DNA of 43,832 nt from JBCCEV01 sp039030125 (GCA_039030125.1 JBCCEV010000011.1:1-43832); one strand, 5' to 3'. Counted from the first letter of the stretch, positions 24,514 to 33,670 are shown. The notes: generated by a model from the sequence alone, not told the origin. Made by a program: numbers and translations.

Positions 24514-26067
24514 CTATGCGTTCGCTTGACGTAAAGCTTCGATCTCGGCGCGCGATAAACCGGCGCCTTTATCTTTCAAAAGGCGCGAGTTACGTTGCTC
24601 GAGCTTGTACAGATCGTTAGCGCGTGGATCGTCGTAGTGATATTTCACCCAGTCCGAGCAGAGATAGCGATACTCGTCTTTTAGACTCGCGGGCGTGAAG
24701 GCCTTACAGCGTTTATTGAATTCATCGATCGACAATACCCCCTCAGAGGTTCGGTAACGATCCTGCTTGGCGGGGAGGTTATTGGCGCCCGGCCGCACGG
24801 CCCCAACGCCCGGAGTGTAATCGTCACCGCTCAGGACGGAATAGGGAATAAAACTCAGCGATTTCGCCGGCGTGTCGTTATGCTGCATCATCGTGTAGGG
24901 GTGCATCCGTTGTGTCGGACAGGTAATAAAGCCGACGAGTTCGCCGAGGAACATATTGCCGTATTCGTCGTTAAGCAGCGGCCGGAACCGCTCGGCGCGC
25001 TCATCAATCATGATCCAATCTTCGGGATCGTAAACGCCGGCGATGTGCGCGAACTCTTTGATAACCGCGTAGTAGCAAATCGCGCCGGCGTCCAGTTGCT
25101 GATCGCGCGTCCAACCCGCCATTTGTTCCCACAGACGCGTGGTTGCCACCTTGATGCGCTCGGTCAAATCATTAAAGGTGTCGGTGAGTTCCGCTTTGCT
25201 CCCCATCCCCACCGGGATATGACCATCGGTCAGCGTGTCTGCGGTATATAAACCGACCGCCACCATATGCTCCGATCGCATCTCGGGCTCGGATTCGAAT
25301 GACCCCCAGTCATCGAGCAGATTGATGTGACAATCTTCAAGAATGGTGGTCACCGGGAGGTTATTGAACGGAATATCCTGGCCGACGCCGTCGAGCCACG
25401 GATAGTCGAATTCAGCAAGCTCACGGAAATCACGCACGAGCATTTCGCGATTGTCCGCGATCTTATAAGGCCCGTAGTTATGAATGGTTAGGCGGCTCTC
25501 GCACGAAACGAGAAAACCATATTGAGCAACAGTCGCCATGAACTGCTGCGCGGCGGTGTGCAAAGGATCGCCTTCTCTACATTCGAACGCGTCGGCATGG
25601 AAGACCTGCAGTTTTTGCTCGGGGTGAATTTGTGCCCGGTTGCCGGCCTGCCGGTTAATCAAATTACCGTTATTGCGATGCCATGAAAGCTGAAAGCGTT
25701 TCCAGAAATCCAAGACGTAAACGACGTCTTCGATAGCATCCGTGGGCCGGATGACACCCCAGTTGATCAGCACTTCGCGACCCAACATATAAAAACATGG
25801 CAAGGTCCAGGCAACAATTTTGACGCCTTGCGCTCGCGCGCGGTCACCGATTTCCTCGGCCGACATGCTGGCTTCCAGTTTCTCCAGCATGCGCGGGTAG
25901 CGGTAGAAGCAGTTCAAGTACGAAAAAAGAATGTAGGCCGAGACCGGAAAAATCTTCGACTCCTGGACCGTGCGGGTTGCGCACAGCCAGTAACTTGAAT
26001 CACCGTTTTGCTGGATGAGGTTGTTAGTTTCCAGCAGTTGTTCGTAGCTCAATTCGATATTTGCCAT
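24514..26067 (-). CDS. Unrecognised 517-residue protein of the swivel-domain operon
   Basis: ATG 26067 opens a soluble, Cys- and aromatic-rich protein with no signal peptide or transmembrane helix of convincing length. I cannot assign a family. Features seen are YWLCATRTVQESKIFPV near the N terminus, a histidine-containing stretch (EQKLQVFHADAFECREGDPLH) quoted only in part, ILEDCHINLLDDWGSF, and TCPTQRMHPYTMMQHND. No ATP-grasp, PEP-binding or Rossmann motif was found. It lies 12 bases after the phosphohistidine swivel protein and 11 before the 201-residue unknown. That spacing suggests the three form one enzyme complex; that is inference. Confidence 0.85.
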   Translation of the reverse strand: MANIELSYEQLLETNNLIQQNGDSSYWLCATRTVQESKIFPVSAYILFSYLNCFYRYPRMLEKLEASMSAEEIGDRARAQGVKIVAWTLPCFYMLGREVLINWGVIRPTDAIEDVVYVLDFWKRFQLSWHRNNGNLINRQAGNRAQIHPEQKLQVFHADAFECREGDPLHTAAQQFMATVAQYGFLVSCESRLTIHNYGPYKIADNREMLVRDFRELAEFDYPWLDGVGQDIPFNNLPVTTILEDCHINLLDDWGSFESEPEMRSEHMVAVGLYTADTLTDGHIPVGMGSKAELTDTFNDLTERIKVATTRLWEQMAGWTRDQQLDAGAICYYAVIKEFAHIAGVYDPEDWIMIDERAERFRPLLNDEYGNMFLGELVGFITCPTQRMHPYTMMQHNDTPAKSLSFIPYSVLSGDDYTPGVGAVRPGANNLPAKQDRYRTSEGVLSIDEFNKRCKAFTPASLKDEYRYLCSDWVKYHYDDPRANDLYKLEQRNSRLLKDKGAGLSRAEIEALRQANA

Positions 26068-26079
26068 TGCCCTACCCCT

Positions 26080-26799
26080 CTAAGCCAGTCGCCAAACGTG
26101 CGCGGGCACTTCGGTATCGCTTTCATAATCGGTGGCTGATCGCGCACGAGCAACCGCTTCCATTTCTAACCGGTCGCCATTTTTGATACCGCTCAATCGT
26201 GCGTTCATGAAACAAGGAATTCCGTATTCACGGGTGAGGATTGCGAGGTGTGAGCGGGTGGTGCCACCGGCGCACAGTACGCCTTTGAATTTCTCGAGCA
26301 CCGGCGCGGTTAAAGTGCCACCAGAATCATCAACGATGGCGATGGTGTCATCCGGAACACCATTGGTGAGGAGTTCAAGGACTTTGTCGCTGGTGCGCAC
26401 GTAAAGCGCGTTACCCGTGAGGTTCTCGCCGCGTGTGACAACGTTATCGCCGGCACCGCGCAACTCCCTACCATTGTCAGGCGCAGAAGTCGGCGCTTGC
26501 GGATGCTCAAAGCTAAAGTCTTCATCATGCAGCCCCGAGTCTTTATAGGCTTGCGGGCGCTCTATCGCCGAAGACATCGCGGAAGGTTCAAACCGGTAGC
26601 CGTAATTCAATAGCCGGTCCTCAATGGCTTGCACCTCGGCTTTGGTGATCCCATCGTTGAAAACAAATTCATTCCACGATTGCCCAGAAGCTGCGAGATG
26701 CTGTCGCACAAGGTCACGCATGGCACTGTTGTAGGCCTCTGAGATCGGGAAATCACATTGATAACCGTACTTGTCGGTATCAACCGCTAGCTTTGTCAT
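26080..26799 (-). CDS. Stand-alone phosphohistidine swivel-domain protein (PEP-utilizing enzyme mobile domain)
   Basis: The 239-residue protein starts at ATG 26799. Residues about 110-225 form the mobile domain found in PEP synthase, pyruvate phosphate dikinase and phenylphosphate synthase. The key motif is GGTTRSHLAILTREYGIPC, with the phosphate-carrying His at 184. The first 100 residues are a separate helical, acidic region not seen in those enzymes. In characterised family members this His shuttles phosphate between an ATP-grasp domain and a second site. Neither the ATP-grasp nor a PEP-binding barrel is fused here or recognisable in the neighbours. It sits between the phosphatase gene (48 bases) and the 517-residue unknown (12 bases). 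Confidence 0.88.
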   Translation of the reverse strand: MTKLAVDTDKYGYQCDFPISEAYNSAMRDLVRQHLAASGQSWNEFVFNDGITKAEVQAIEDRLLNYGYRFEPSAMSSAIERPQAYKDSGLHDEDFSFEHPQAPTSAPDNGRELRGAGDNVVTRGENLTGNALYVRTSDKVLELLTNGVPDDTIAIVDDSGGTLTAPVLEKFKGVLCAGGTTRSHLAILTREYGIPCFMNARLSGIKNGDRLEMEAVARARSATDYESDTEVPAHVWRLA

Positions 26800-26847
26800 T
26801 TCTATCCCCTCTTGGTCACCATCAACCAGGGATGGCGTTGTGCTGGC

Positions 26848-27861
26848 TTAGGCGGTGTAGATTTCCTTCAGCGCCGCAAGCGTTTCATTGTCCAAACCGA
26901 ACATCTCGCGCAGATAGTTCGCGCTGTTCCCGTATTTCGCCTCCATGGCAGCGAAAGCGGATTCTAAATAAGTTTCATGGGTCTCTAAAAGCGGCATGAC
27001 GAGCGCCGTAGCCGCGGGACTAGAATCAGTCACTTCATATTTCGCTTTTACGCGCTCCACTTCGGCGGCCACCGGAAAATAGGTTTTGGACAGCATGAAA
27101 TCATAAAGCACCGTCTCGCGCGGGACGCCGAGCGCGGTTAAAAGTATCGCCACCGCGACACCGGTGCGCTCCTTGCCTGCCGAACAATTAATCAACAGCG
27201 GCGCGTTGCCCGCATCCAGCATCATATCGAGGAGTCGCTGATAGTTCGGCGCCATATCCAGCATTAGCGAACAATTCATCGTGGCCATCGCCTCCACAAT
27301 GACCTGGGGATCATTGGCACTTTGGAAAAGGCGGTGAAAGTAGCGCGGATCTGAGACGCCCGGGCGGATCCCGACAAATTCCAACTTAGCGCCGTGGGGG
27401 GTCGCCGCGGATTCGTTGGCTGCTTCTTCGGGCAGGCGCAGATCGCAGACTGTTTTAAGTCCAATTTGGCTTAAATAGTCATAGTCGCCCCGCGTGAGCT
27501 TCGACATATGTCCCGAGCGAAATACCCGGCCCCACTTCACGCGGCGCCCGTCAGCGGTTTGATATCCCCCGATATCTCGAAAATTGACACCGCCAGCCAA
27601 AGGCAATGCGCGCAGCGCCACCGCCAAGCCGGCGCTCCCACTTCGCGGCTGGAGGTAAAACACTTGATGCACCCCGTTTGGGCTATCGATGATCTGAGCC
27701 TGATTGAGAGCGCCTTCAACGAGCGGCTGCTCTTGGCCGGGCTTCGCGGCGCCGCGAAAAAAAATTAACCGACCATCGCAAAAATATGAGGGCCAATTAA
27801 TCTTGTAGCCGCGCTCGGTAACCGCAACCGAGACCCTCGTCACCTCATCGTGAGTCGACAT
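26848..27861 (-). CDS. Tyrosine/serine-type CX5R phosphatase
   Basis: The 337-residue protein starts at ATG 27861. Its P-loop NCSAGKERTGVAVAIL has the CX5R signature, with Asn in place of the usual His before the Cys. Upstream are VNFRDIGGYQTADGR and RVFRSGHMSKL, typical of the bacterial protein tyrosine/serine phosphatase family (DSP-like). An extra N-terminal domain of about 90 residues (INWPSYFCDGRLIFFRG) looks beta-rich. The family removes phosphate from protein or small-molecule esters. It lies one base downstream of the MMPL gene and upstream of the phosphohistidine swivel gene, so it may undo or complete a phosphorylation made by that system. Confidence 0.9.
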   Translation of the reverse strand: MSTHDEVTRVSVAVTERGYKINWPSYFCDGRLIFFRGAAKPGQEQPLVEGALNQAQIIDSPNGVHQVFYLQPRSGSAGLAVALRALPLAGGVNFRDIGGYQTADGRRVKWGRVFRSGHMSKLTRGDYDYLSQIGLKTVCDLRLPEEAANESAATPHGAKLEFVGIRPGVSDPRYFHRLFQSANDPQVIVEAMATMNCSLMLDMAPNYQRLLDMMLDAGNAPLLINCSAGKERTGVAVAILLTALGVPRETVLYDFMLSKTYFPVAAEVERVKAKYEVTDSSPAATALVMPLLETHETYLESAFAAMEAKYGNSANYLREMFGLDNETLAALKEIYTA

Positions 27862-27862
27862 G

Positions 27863-30268
27863 CTAGGCGTTTTCTCCGGCGGTCTTACCGCGCGTTAAAA
27901 GTTGCTCGCGGGCAATGAATTTAGGTTTGAATAACCAAACCGTGAGGGGTAGCACGATCAGCGCGACCACCATATTGATGAGCATCACGATCACCAGCAG
28001 CAGACCAGTCGCCGCTAAAAACTTCAGATCCGATAGGAAATACCAGGGCAGAATGCCGATCAGTACAATCGTTGCCGTGAAAAATATCGCCTGTCCCGTT
28101 GTCGATAGCGCAGCCTCAATTGCCGCTGGATAATCCTTATGGACCTGATGCTCCTCGCAGATCCGACTTAACAGGTAAATGCCATAGTCAATTCCCACGC
28201 CGATCCCAATCGCGGAAATCGGCAAGGTGTTCACATCGAGTCCGACCCCCATGCTGGCCATTACCGCCACCACCAATAGATTCGAAAGATTGACCGGCAC
28301 CAGCAGCAGCAGGCCGGCGGCGATGGAGCGGTAGGCAATACTGCAAGTCACCAATATCACCAGATTCAACAACAACAGCAGCCGGTGTTGGTAGAACTGG
28401 ACCGTATCGTTAACCGATTGCTGAAGCGCGATGGTCCCAGTGCCCAGCCGCACGGTGAAGCGCTCGTGATCGGTGCCGACCGACGCCACCGCGCGGCGGG
28501 CGTTATCGAGCGCGATATCGACTGTTTCCTGCTTGTTGTCCTTGTAAAAGGCTTTGACCGTGGTGTGCTGATGGGTAAAGTTCGTGACGTGCATCAGAGC
28601 CTTGACGTTGGTATTGCCCATGGTCAAGGCGATCGTGGCTCGTTGCGAACCACCGAAATTAAAGTCCATCGGCGCCCATTTTGGATTACCGCCGCTAAAC
28701 AAACGGTTCGCTTCCGGCACATAATCATGCAGCGCCAGGGTCGCCGTTGGTGGCGAGGGTTGCGATTCCAAAAAGCGCTGAAGCTCGATTTGAGTCTTCA
28801 GGGTGTCGAAGTGCCGGGCGGTTCTCTCGTCAATGTTCTCGGGATCTTTCGCTTCCAGAATGATTTCTAATGAATTCGTACCCACGAAATGACGATTGAT
28901 CGCCCCCACCGCGACATTGAAATCAGAGTCCTCCCACAGCAGCCCGCTGCCCTCGACCGGGTTACCGACTTTAATATTCAAGGATTGATAAAGGCTGCCA
29001 GCGATGACCACCAGCAGCACCACGGTGGTTGCCTTGCCCCGTGCACCAAAGCTTAAGCTTGCGACAAACGCCAAAAACCTGCGGATCATGGCGTACATGC
29101 CAACCGCGTTGTGGTCGGCATTAATGATCGCACTGACATTCTTGGGTTCCGGTAAGACTGACAGCAACAAGGGCGGTAACAGCACGTTGGTGGGGATCAT
29201 GATGAGTGCCCAAAATCCGCAAAACAGCGCCAGCCGTTCCATCATGGGGATCGGGGTGATTGCAATTAAAAACAGGCCGGTCGCATCGGTGATGATACCG
29301 AGTGTTCCGGGCGCCACCATATAAGTGAATGCGGCCTCGGCAGCGCGCCGTTTATCCCCCAAGCGATGCAGTAACTCATAGTAGCGCTCGGTGAATTGCA
29401 CACAATGACTGAAAGAGCGCGCAACCAAGAGCATGGGTACAACCATCAGCAAGGGCTCAATGGGATCATGAATGTAGGAGACAAACCCAAAGCCCCAGAT
29501 GGCCGCGACCAAACTGCACACCAACGGCGTTACCACGCCGGGGATGTTCCGCATGTACAAGACCAACGCGATGATCAGCGCCGCAATGGTTGCCGCGAAG
29601 ATATAAAGAACCTGCGCTTCGTATTGGTAGATCCAACCGGTTAGGATCGGCTGCCCGGCCACGTAAATGTCGTGATTCGCATCCCGCTCGCGTGCCGCCA
29701 TGTCGCGCACGAAGTTGAAGGCGTCCCGGTAATCCAAACGCTGCTCGATGAAGGTGGCAGTGAGTAACAGCGCCGTCTCGTCGGGGGAAATCATAAAGCC
29801 CGAGGTGTTGTAAGACTTATCGACGTGGCTTCTGATTTCGGCCACTTCCTGGTCATTCGCAGGCGGATAGTTGCCCATCACCGGCTCGCTATCGACCCCC
29901 CCCGGTGTCGCTTGAAGGTATCGGGCCTTCTCGGAGGCAATCGACATGATGAGGTCGTGATCCACGCCGGGCGCCAGATCAATTTCGCGCGTCAGCCGGA
30001 AAATCTTGCCCAGCGTCTCGACGTTATAAATCGTGCCGCCGTCCGTGCGCTTTAGCATCACCGCAACAGTTAGCGGGTTGCCAAAGTTCGGGTGGTCCTT
30101 AAAAACGCGGACGTATTCGTGATCGCTGGGCAGTAAATCGGAATAGATCGCTTTGACTTCGAGGCGCGGAAGCGCCATGGAAAAATAAGCCGTAACGCCC
30201 GCCAGTACGGCCATCACCCACCACCGATGGCGCACCAGCCGTCGCGCTAGGTTTTCGCGCAATAACAA
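27863..30268 (-). CDS. MMPL/RND-superfamily transporter
   Basis: A protein of about 801 residues with a duplicated layout: an N-terminal helix (WWVMAVLAGVTAYFSMALP), a large periplasmic loop, a block of 5-6 helices (about residues 210-400), a second loop and a second block (about 620-780). GVGIDYGIYLLSR carries the Asp-bearing helix motif of the family. Relatives export lipids, steroids or other hydrophobic compounds. An in-frame TAG, the stop of the SnoaL-like gene, lies three codons before the TTG at 30268, and no ATG occurs before the first helix. The start is therefore TTG at 30268 or 30262. It is the second gene of the operon. Confidence 0.92.
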   Translation of the reverse strand: MLLRENLARRLVRHRWWVMAVLAGVTAYFSMALPRLEVKAIYSDLLPSDHEYVRVFKDHPNFGNPLTVAVMLKRTDGGTIYNVETLGKIFRLTREIDLAPGVDHDLIMSIASEKARYLQATPGGVDSEPVMGNYPPANDQEVAEIRSHVDKSYNTSGFMISPDETALLLTATFIEQRLDYRDAFNFVRDMAARERDANHDIYVAGQPILTGWIYQYEAQVLYIFAATIAALIIALVLYMRNIPGVVTPLVCSLVAAIWGFGFVSYIHDPIEPLLMVVPMLLVARSFSHCVQFTERYYELLHRLGDKRRAAEAAFTYMVAPGTLGIITDATGLFLIAITPIPMMERLALFCGFWALIMIPTNVLLPPLLLSVLPEPKNVSAIINADHNAVGMYAMIRRFLAFVASLSFGARGKATTVVLLVVIAGSLYQSLNIKVGNPVEGSGLLWEDSDFNVAVGAINRHFVGTNSLEIILEAKDPENIDERTARHFDTLKTQIELQRFLESQPSPPTATLALHDYVPEANRLFSGGNPKWAPMDFNFGGSQRATIALTMGNTNVKALMHVTNFTHQHTTVKAFYKDNKQETVDIALDNARRAVASVGTDHERFTVRLGTGTIALQQSVNDTVQFYQHRLLLLLNLVILVTCSIAYRSIAAGLLLLVPVNLSNLLVVAVMASMGVGLDVNTLPISAIGIGVGIDYGIYLLSRICEEHQVHKDYPAAIEAALSTTGQAIFFTATIVLIGILPWYFLSDLKFLAATGLLLVIVMLINMVVALIVLPLTVWLFKPKFIAREQLLTRGKTAGENA

Positions 30269-30277
30269 GAAAAAAAC

Positions 30278-30778
30278 CTACTTCGATGCGTTAATGAAGC
30301 TGTCCGTGCCGTGCCAGTTGTCGGTCCAACCATCCACCACCGAAGCCCCGAAATGAAACGAGGCTTTCATGTAGCTGATCAGCCATTCGTCATCGACCCG
30401 GCGATAACGTTCGTCATAAAGCCCCTGCAGCCAGCCTGCTTGCCCACCAAACATGCCCGATTTTTCGGAGCTTTGGCAAGGCACATTAAAATACCAACGT
30501 CCGCTCGCCTGGTCCCCGGAGATTTTGATGATCGGGTTGCAGACCATATGCACCATGAAGGGCAGCGAAGGACCGATATTGCGCTTTGCAAATTGCAAAA
30601 AGCCCTCGCGCCCGCTCATCGTGCCGAAACCAAGGAACTCTCCTTCGGCATCGTCGGTGAACAACCGCGACCAAGCTTCCCAATCACGAGAATCGACAAT
30701 GTAACAGTAACGTGCTTTAAGCTCCTTAATCGCTTCGCGATCTTCAAGCACTTTAATCCGGGCTTCGACGTCCGACAC
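30278..30778 (-). CDS. SnoaL/NTF2-like protein
   Basis: A GTG start at 30778, behind GGGAGGTGAGAG, gives 166 residues. EDREAIKELKARYCYIVDSRDWEAW, quoted in part, with LFTDDAEGEF and RYRRVDDEWLI, is the SnoaL_4-type NTF2 fold. Such proteins act as small hydratases, isomerases or dehydratases or as binding subunits in steroid and polyketide catabolism. It is the first gene of the seven-gene operon; the 132-base gap to the divergent VOC gene must hold the operon promoter. The active site cannot be assigned. Confidence 0.88.
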   Translation of the reverse strand: MSDVEARIKVLEDREAIKELKARYCYIVDSRDWEAWSRLFTDDAEGEFLGFGTMSGREGFLQFAKRNIGPSLPFMVHMVCNPIIKISGDQASGRWYFNVPCQSSEKSGMFGGQAGWLQGLYDERYRRVDDEWLISYMKASFHFGASVVDGWTDNWHGTDSFINASK

Positions 30779-30910
30779 CTCTCACCTCCCACAGGCCAAG
30801 CGCGCGCGCCACAGCGTTTGGTGATCGCTCCGGTGCTCGCGTACCATCTTATGTCCCGAGATGTTATCACCACGTCTCGTCATCAGTCGTCACCTTGGAG
30901 GGGAGCCCAC

Positions 30911-31435
30911 ATGACGCAACCTTTGTATACCGTTCGCCAACTCGCATACGTTGTCAGAGACATGGACGCGGCGCTTAAATATTGGACCGAGACACTCAAA
31001 GTCGGTCCATTTTTCATGCTTGAACATTGTCCTTTGGAAAACCAAATGTATCGCGGTAATCCAGGCGCGGCGGACGTTTCCCTTGCGCTCGGCAACAGTG
31101 GTGATTTGCAAATTGAATTGATTTTTCAGCACAACGATGCCGGCTCGGTCTACAAGGAGTTCTTGGATGCTGGCAAAGCTGGCGTCCATCATTTTGGCAT
31201 GATGCCCGTCGATTACGCGGCAACCTGTCAGCACTATAAAGACCTCGGCCATGAAGCCGCCTTCGAATGCACCGTTGGTGACGCCCCGCTGGTTTACTTC
31301 GATACCGTTGATTCGGTCGGTCACTTCATTGAATTGTGGGACAACCACGCGGTGTTCAAGGATCTATTTTTGATGATCGAAGACGCCGCGAAGGACTGGG
31401 ACGGCTCGGATCCGGTTCGCCCAGGACCCTTGTAG
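30911..31435 (+). CDS. VOC-family (glyoxalase-like) protein
   Basis: ATG 30911 follows TTGGAGGGGAG, a strong ribosome-binding site, and gives 174 residues. The paired beta-alpha-beta motif begins RQLAYVVRDMDAALKYW, and VHHFGMMPVD and HFIELWDN supply metal ligands (His, Glu) of the vicinal oxygen chelate fold. It resembles methylmalonyl-CoA epimerase/dioxygenase-like VOC proteins. It is divergent from the swivel-domain operon and 11 bases upstream of a GST-like gene, so it likely leads a short operon. Confidence 0.9.
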   Translation: MTQPLYTVRQLAYVVRDMDAALKYWTETLKVGPFFMLEHCPLENQMYRGNPGAADVSLALGNSGDLQIELIFQHNDAGSVYKEFLDAGKAGVHHFGMMPVDYAATCQHYKDLGHEAAFECTVGDAPLVYFDTVDSVGHFIELWDNHAVFKDLFLMIEDAAKDWDGSDPVRPGPL

Positions 31436-31446
31436 GACACTCAAAC

Positions 31447-32241
31447 ATGTTCCGCGTGTTCTCGTATCTACCCAATCCACGTCTCGCCAAAGCCGCGATC
31501 GCGGCTCGCATCAACGGGGTCGAGTTCGAAATGCGCGGCGCGAAACCCAGCGAGCTCCCCGATTGGATGTGGGATTTCGACGCCCATGAGCTTACCGCCG
31601 CCGAGCGCGAGGACCAGAGTACGCTGAGGACCGCCAAAAAGGGCTTCTCCGGTGGCATCCACAAAACCGATGCGTTCCTCGCCGCGCATCCATTCGGCAA
31701 CGTGCCGGCCGGTTTCGGCGGCGACGGCATGATCGGGATTTTCGAGTCCAATTCGATTGCGCGAGCGGTCGCGCGGCTCGGCCAAGATCAGGTCCCGCTA
31801 TACGGCAGCGACGAACTTACCGCCAGTCGCATTGATTCGTTTCTGGACGCCTCGCTTACTTTCGGCGTCGAAAGCCAACGATATCTCTTCGCTCTTGGAG
31901 GCAAAGGGGAGAAGCCGGGCGCGTTCGAACAAATGAAAGGCGCCTTTACTACCTATATGGGCGGCATCAACACCGCGCTCACCTACAGCCGCTTCGTTGC
32001 CTGCGAAGATCTCAGCTTGGCGGACATTGCGTTTGCTTGCGAGTTGGTCCTGTTTGCGCTCGAGCGTCACGAATCTTCCCGTCTTGAGGAGATCGGTGGG
32101 GAACCTCTGTTTAATGAGTCGGTCTCCAAGGAATGGCCGCGGGCGCACGCGCATTTTTTTGCACTGCTTGAGCATCCTGCGTTCGCGCCCGACCTAAAGC
32201 CGTATTTCGAGGAGATGACCTTTGCCAAGCTTTTCGGTTAG
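31447..32241 (+). CDS. Glutathione S-transferase-family protein
   Basis: ATG 31447 gives 264 residues. The N terminus (FRVFSYLPNPRLAKAAIAA) is the thioredoxin-like start; KTDAFLAAHPFGNVPAGF is the GST segment around the cis-Pro; IFESNSIARAVARL is the Glu-Ser glutathione-contact motif. The C-domain has LSLADIAFACEL. This spacing resembles the eEF1B-gamma/fungal-type GST branch. It overlaps the DUF1223 gene by 20 bases and follows the VOC gene, so the three are probably co-transcribed. A third GST-fold gene in this window. Confidence 0.9.
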   Translation: MFRVFSYLPNPRLAKAAIAARINGVEFEMRGAKPSELPDWMWDFDAHELTAAEREDQSTLRTAKKGFSGGIHKTDAFLAAHPFGNVPAGFGGDGMIGIFESNSIARAVARLGQDQVPLYGSDELTASRIDSFLDASLTFGVESQRYLFALGGKGEKPGAFEQMKGAFTTYMGGINTALTYSRFVACEDLSLADIAFACELVLFALERHESSRLEEIGGEPLFNESVSKEWPRAHAHFFALLEHPAFAPDLKPYFEEMTFAKLFG

Positions 32242-32992
32242 CCCCGTCACTTTAAAGCCGGTGTTGCTGGTGCTCACCCTTGCGCTCACACAAGTTTGCC
32301 ACGCGATCGAATTCACCAGTTCATCAACGCGCACGGGACTCCTTGAGGTTTATACCTCCGAGGGTTGTAGTAGCTGTCCTCCCGCGGACCGCTGGCTGAG
32401 CTCACTGAAAGCGAAAAAGCAGCTATGGAGAGACCTGATCCCCATCGCTTTCCACGTTGATTACTGGAACTATATCGGCTGGTCTGACCGATTCTCCGAC
32501 GCGGCCTTCAGTGCGCGCCAGCAAAACTATCGCACTCAAGGTGGGCTGAAGTCCGTCTATACACCCGGTTTCGTTTACAACGGTAAAGAATGGCGTAACT
32601 GGTTCCGCCGCCAGGCGGAGCAATTTCCTAACCCAAACCAGACCGGGATCTTGCGGCTGAACGTCGAGGATGGCCATGCGCAGGTAAGCTTCGAACCGCT
32701 ACCCGGCGCGGCCAACCGTTTCCACGTGAATTTAGTGCTGCTGGGTTTCGATCTCGCCACTGACGTGAAAGCCGGCGAGAATCGCGGCAGAAACCTTCAG
32801 CATGACTTCGTGGTTCTCGGTGTAAACCGTGGGCAAATCGATTCCACCGGTGAATTCAAGACATCGCTACCCTTGCCAAATCCCAGCGCCAAAGCGCCTC
32901 GCTATGCGGTGGCGGCATGGGTCAGCCCAACGAACTTACAAACCCCGCTGCAAGCGGTGGGGGGCTATCTACCGACGGGCTTCACCCCGTAA
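32222..32992 (+). CDS. DUF1223 thioredoxin-like exported protein
   Basis: The start is a TTG at 32222 or a GTG about 13 codons later; both precede a signal peptide (VLLVLTLALTQVCHA). The mature part has LEVYTSEGCSSCPPADRWL, the conserved CxxC start of DUF1223, and AFHVDYWNYIGW. The family is secreted and thioredoxin-fold; its function is not established. It overlaps the end of the GST gene. Length (about 256 residues) is normal for the family. Confidence 0.9.
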   Translation: MPSFSVSPVTLKPVLLVLTLALTQVCHAIEFTSSSTRTGLLEVYTSEGCSSCPPADRWLSSLKAKKQLWRDLIPIAFHVDYWNYIGWSDRFSDAAFSARQQNYRTQGGLKSVYTPGFVYNGKEWRNWFRRQAEQFPNPNQTGILRLNVEDGHAQVSFEPLPGAANRFHVNLVLLGFDLATDVKAGENRGRNLQHDFVVLGVNRGQIDSTGEFKTSLPLPNPSAKAPRYAVAAWVSPTNLQTPLQAVGGYLPTGFTP

Positions 32993-33128
32993 GTCACCAG
33001 CATCAACGCGCGAGCAGTACACAAGGGCAGCGCCTATCCAAGGCATTAGCCTTACCGTATCTAATAGGCCCTCGCGGCGCGCGGGTCCCCGCCTGAACGT
33101 CATCCTAACTTGCATGCGGCTCGGGTTG

Positions 33129-33629
33129 CTACGCGCGCGTGCGCTTGTAGGTTTCGCGGATCACCCAGGCATCGAAACTTGCGCGATGCCGCCGTTCACT
33201 GCTTTCCTTGAGCACCTTATCCTTCGTCGCATGCCAATTTTCCATTTGCTCGGCACTGAGGATCCCATCGAGCGGACTGACTCTGAACGACATTTCACGA
33301 TGGTGAGTGGCGAAGAGCTTTCTCAGCCACGGAAAATCGACCACCCAGCCGTCACTATAGACCGTCAAGCCATGCAATAGGTCGCGCAATTGCTCACAGA
33401 CATGTTCCCCCGGACGCCCATGTTCGAAAAGTAAGTCGCGTGAGATATGGTGGACGTCCTCCGCCGAATCATCCCAATGGACCCAATCCTCCTCGGGGCG
33501 GATCAGCGAGCAATAGCGCCGGCCGCTGCCAAGCGCGACGCCCACTTCAATGGGGTAACTATCGCCACCAAAGCCGGAGGCTTCGACATCAATGATGGTT
33601 GGATTGGCTGTCATTCGACTTGCGTCCAT
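33129..33629 (-). CDS. DEDD-type 3'-5' exonuclease-like protein
   Basis: ATG 33629 (or ATG 33614) begins about 166 residues. IIDVEASGFG carries the first Asp-x-Glu, YSDGWVVDFPWLRKL the second Asp region, and RHRASFDAWVIRETY the His and last Asp of a DEDDh nuclease fold. It would remove nucleotides from DNA or RNA 3' ends. It stands alone, divergent from a small unknown gene 42 bases away; the two share a very short promoter zone. Confidence 0.78.
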   Translation of the reverse strand: MDASRMTANPTIIDVEASGFGGDSYPIEVGVALGSGRRYCSLIRPEEDWVHWDDSAEDVHHISRDLLFEHGRPGEHVCEQLRDLLHGLTVYSDGWVVDFPWLRKLFATHHREMSFRVSPLDGILSAEQMENWHATKDKVLKESSERRHRASFDAWVIRETYKRTRA

Positions 33630-33670
33630 TTCGCTATACTCCTCTGCCAGGTCTGTTGAGGATTTCTGGC

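Noticed and set aside
30311..30910. N-terminal extension of the VOC protein
   Set aside because: The open frame upstream of 30911 runs antisense to the SnoaL-like gene; the ATG at 30911 has a strong ribosome-binding site and begins the domain.
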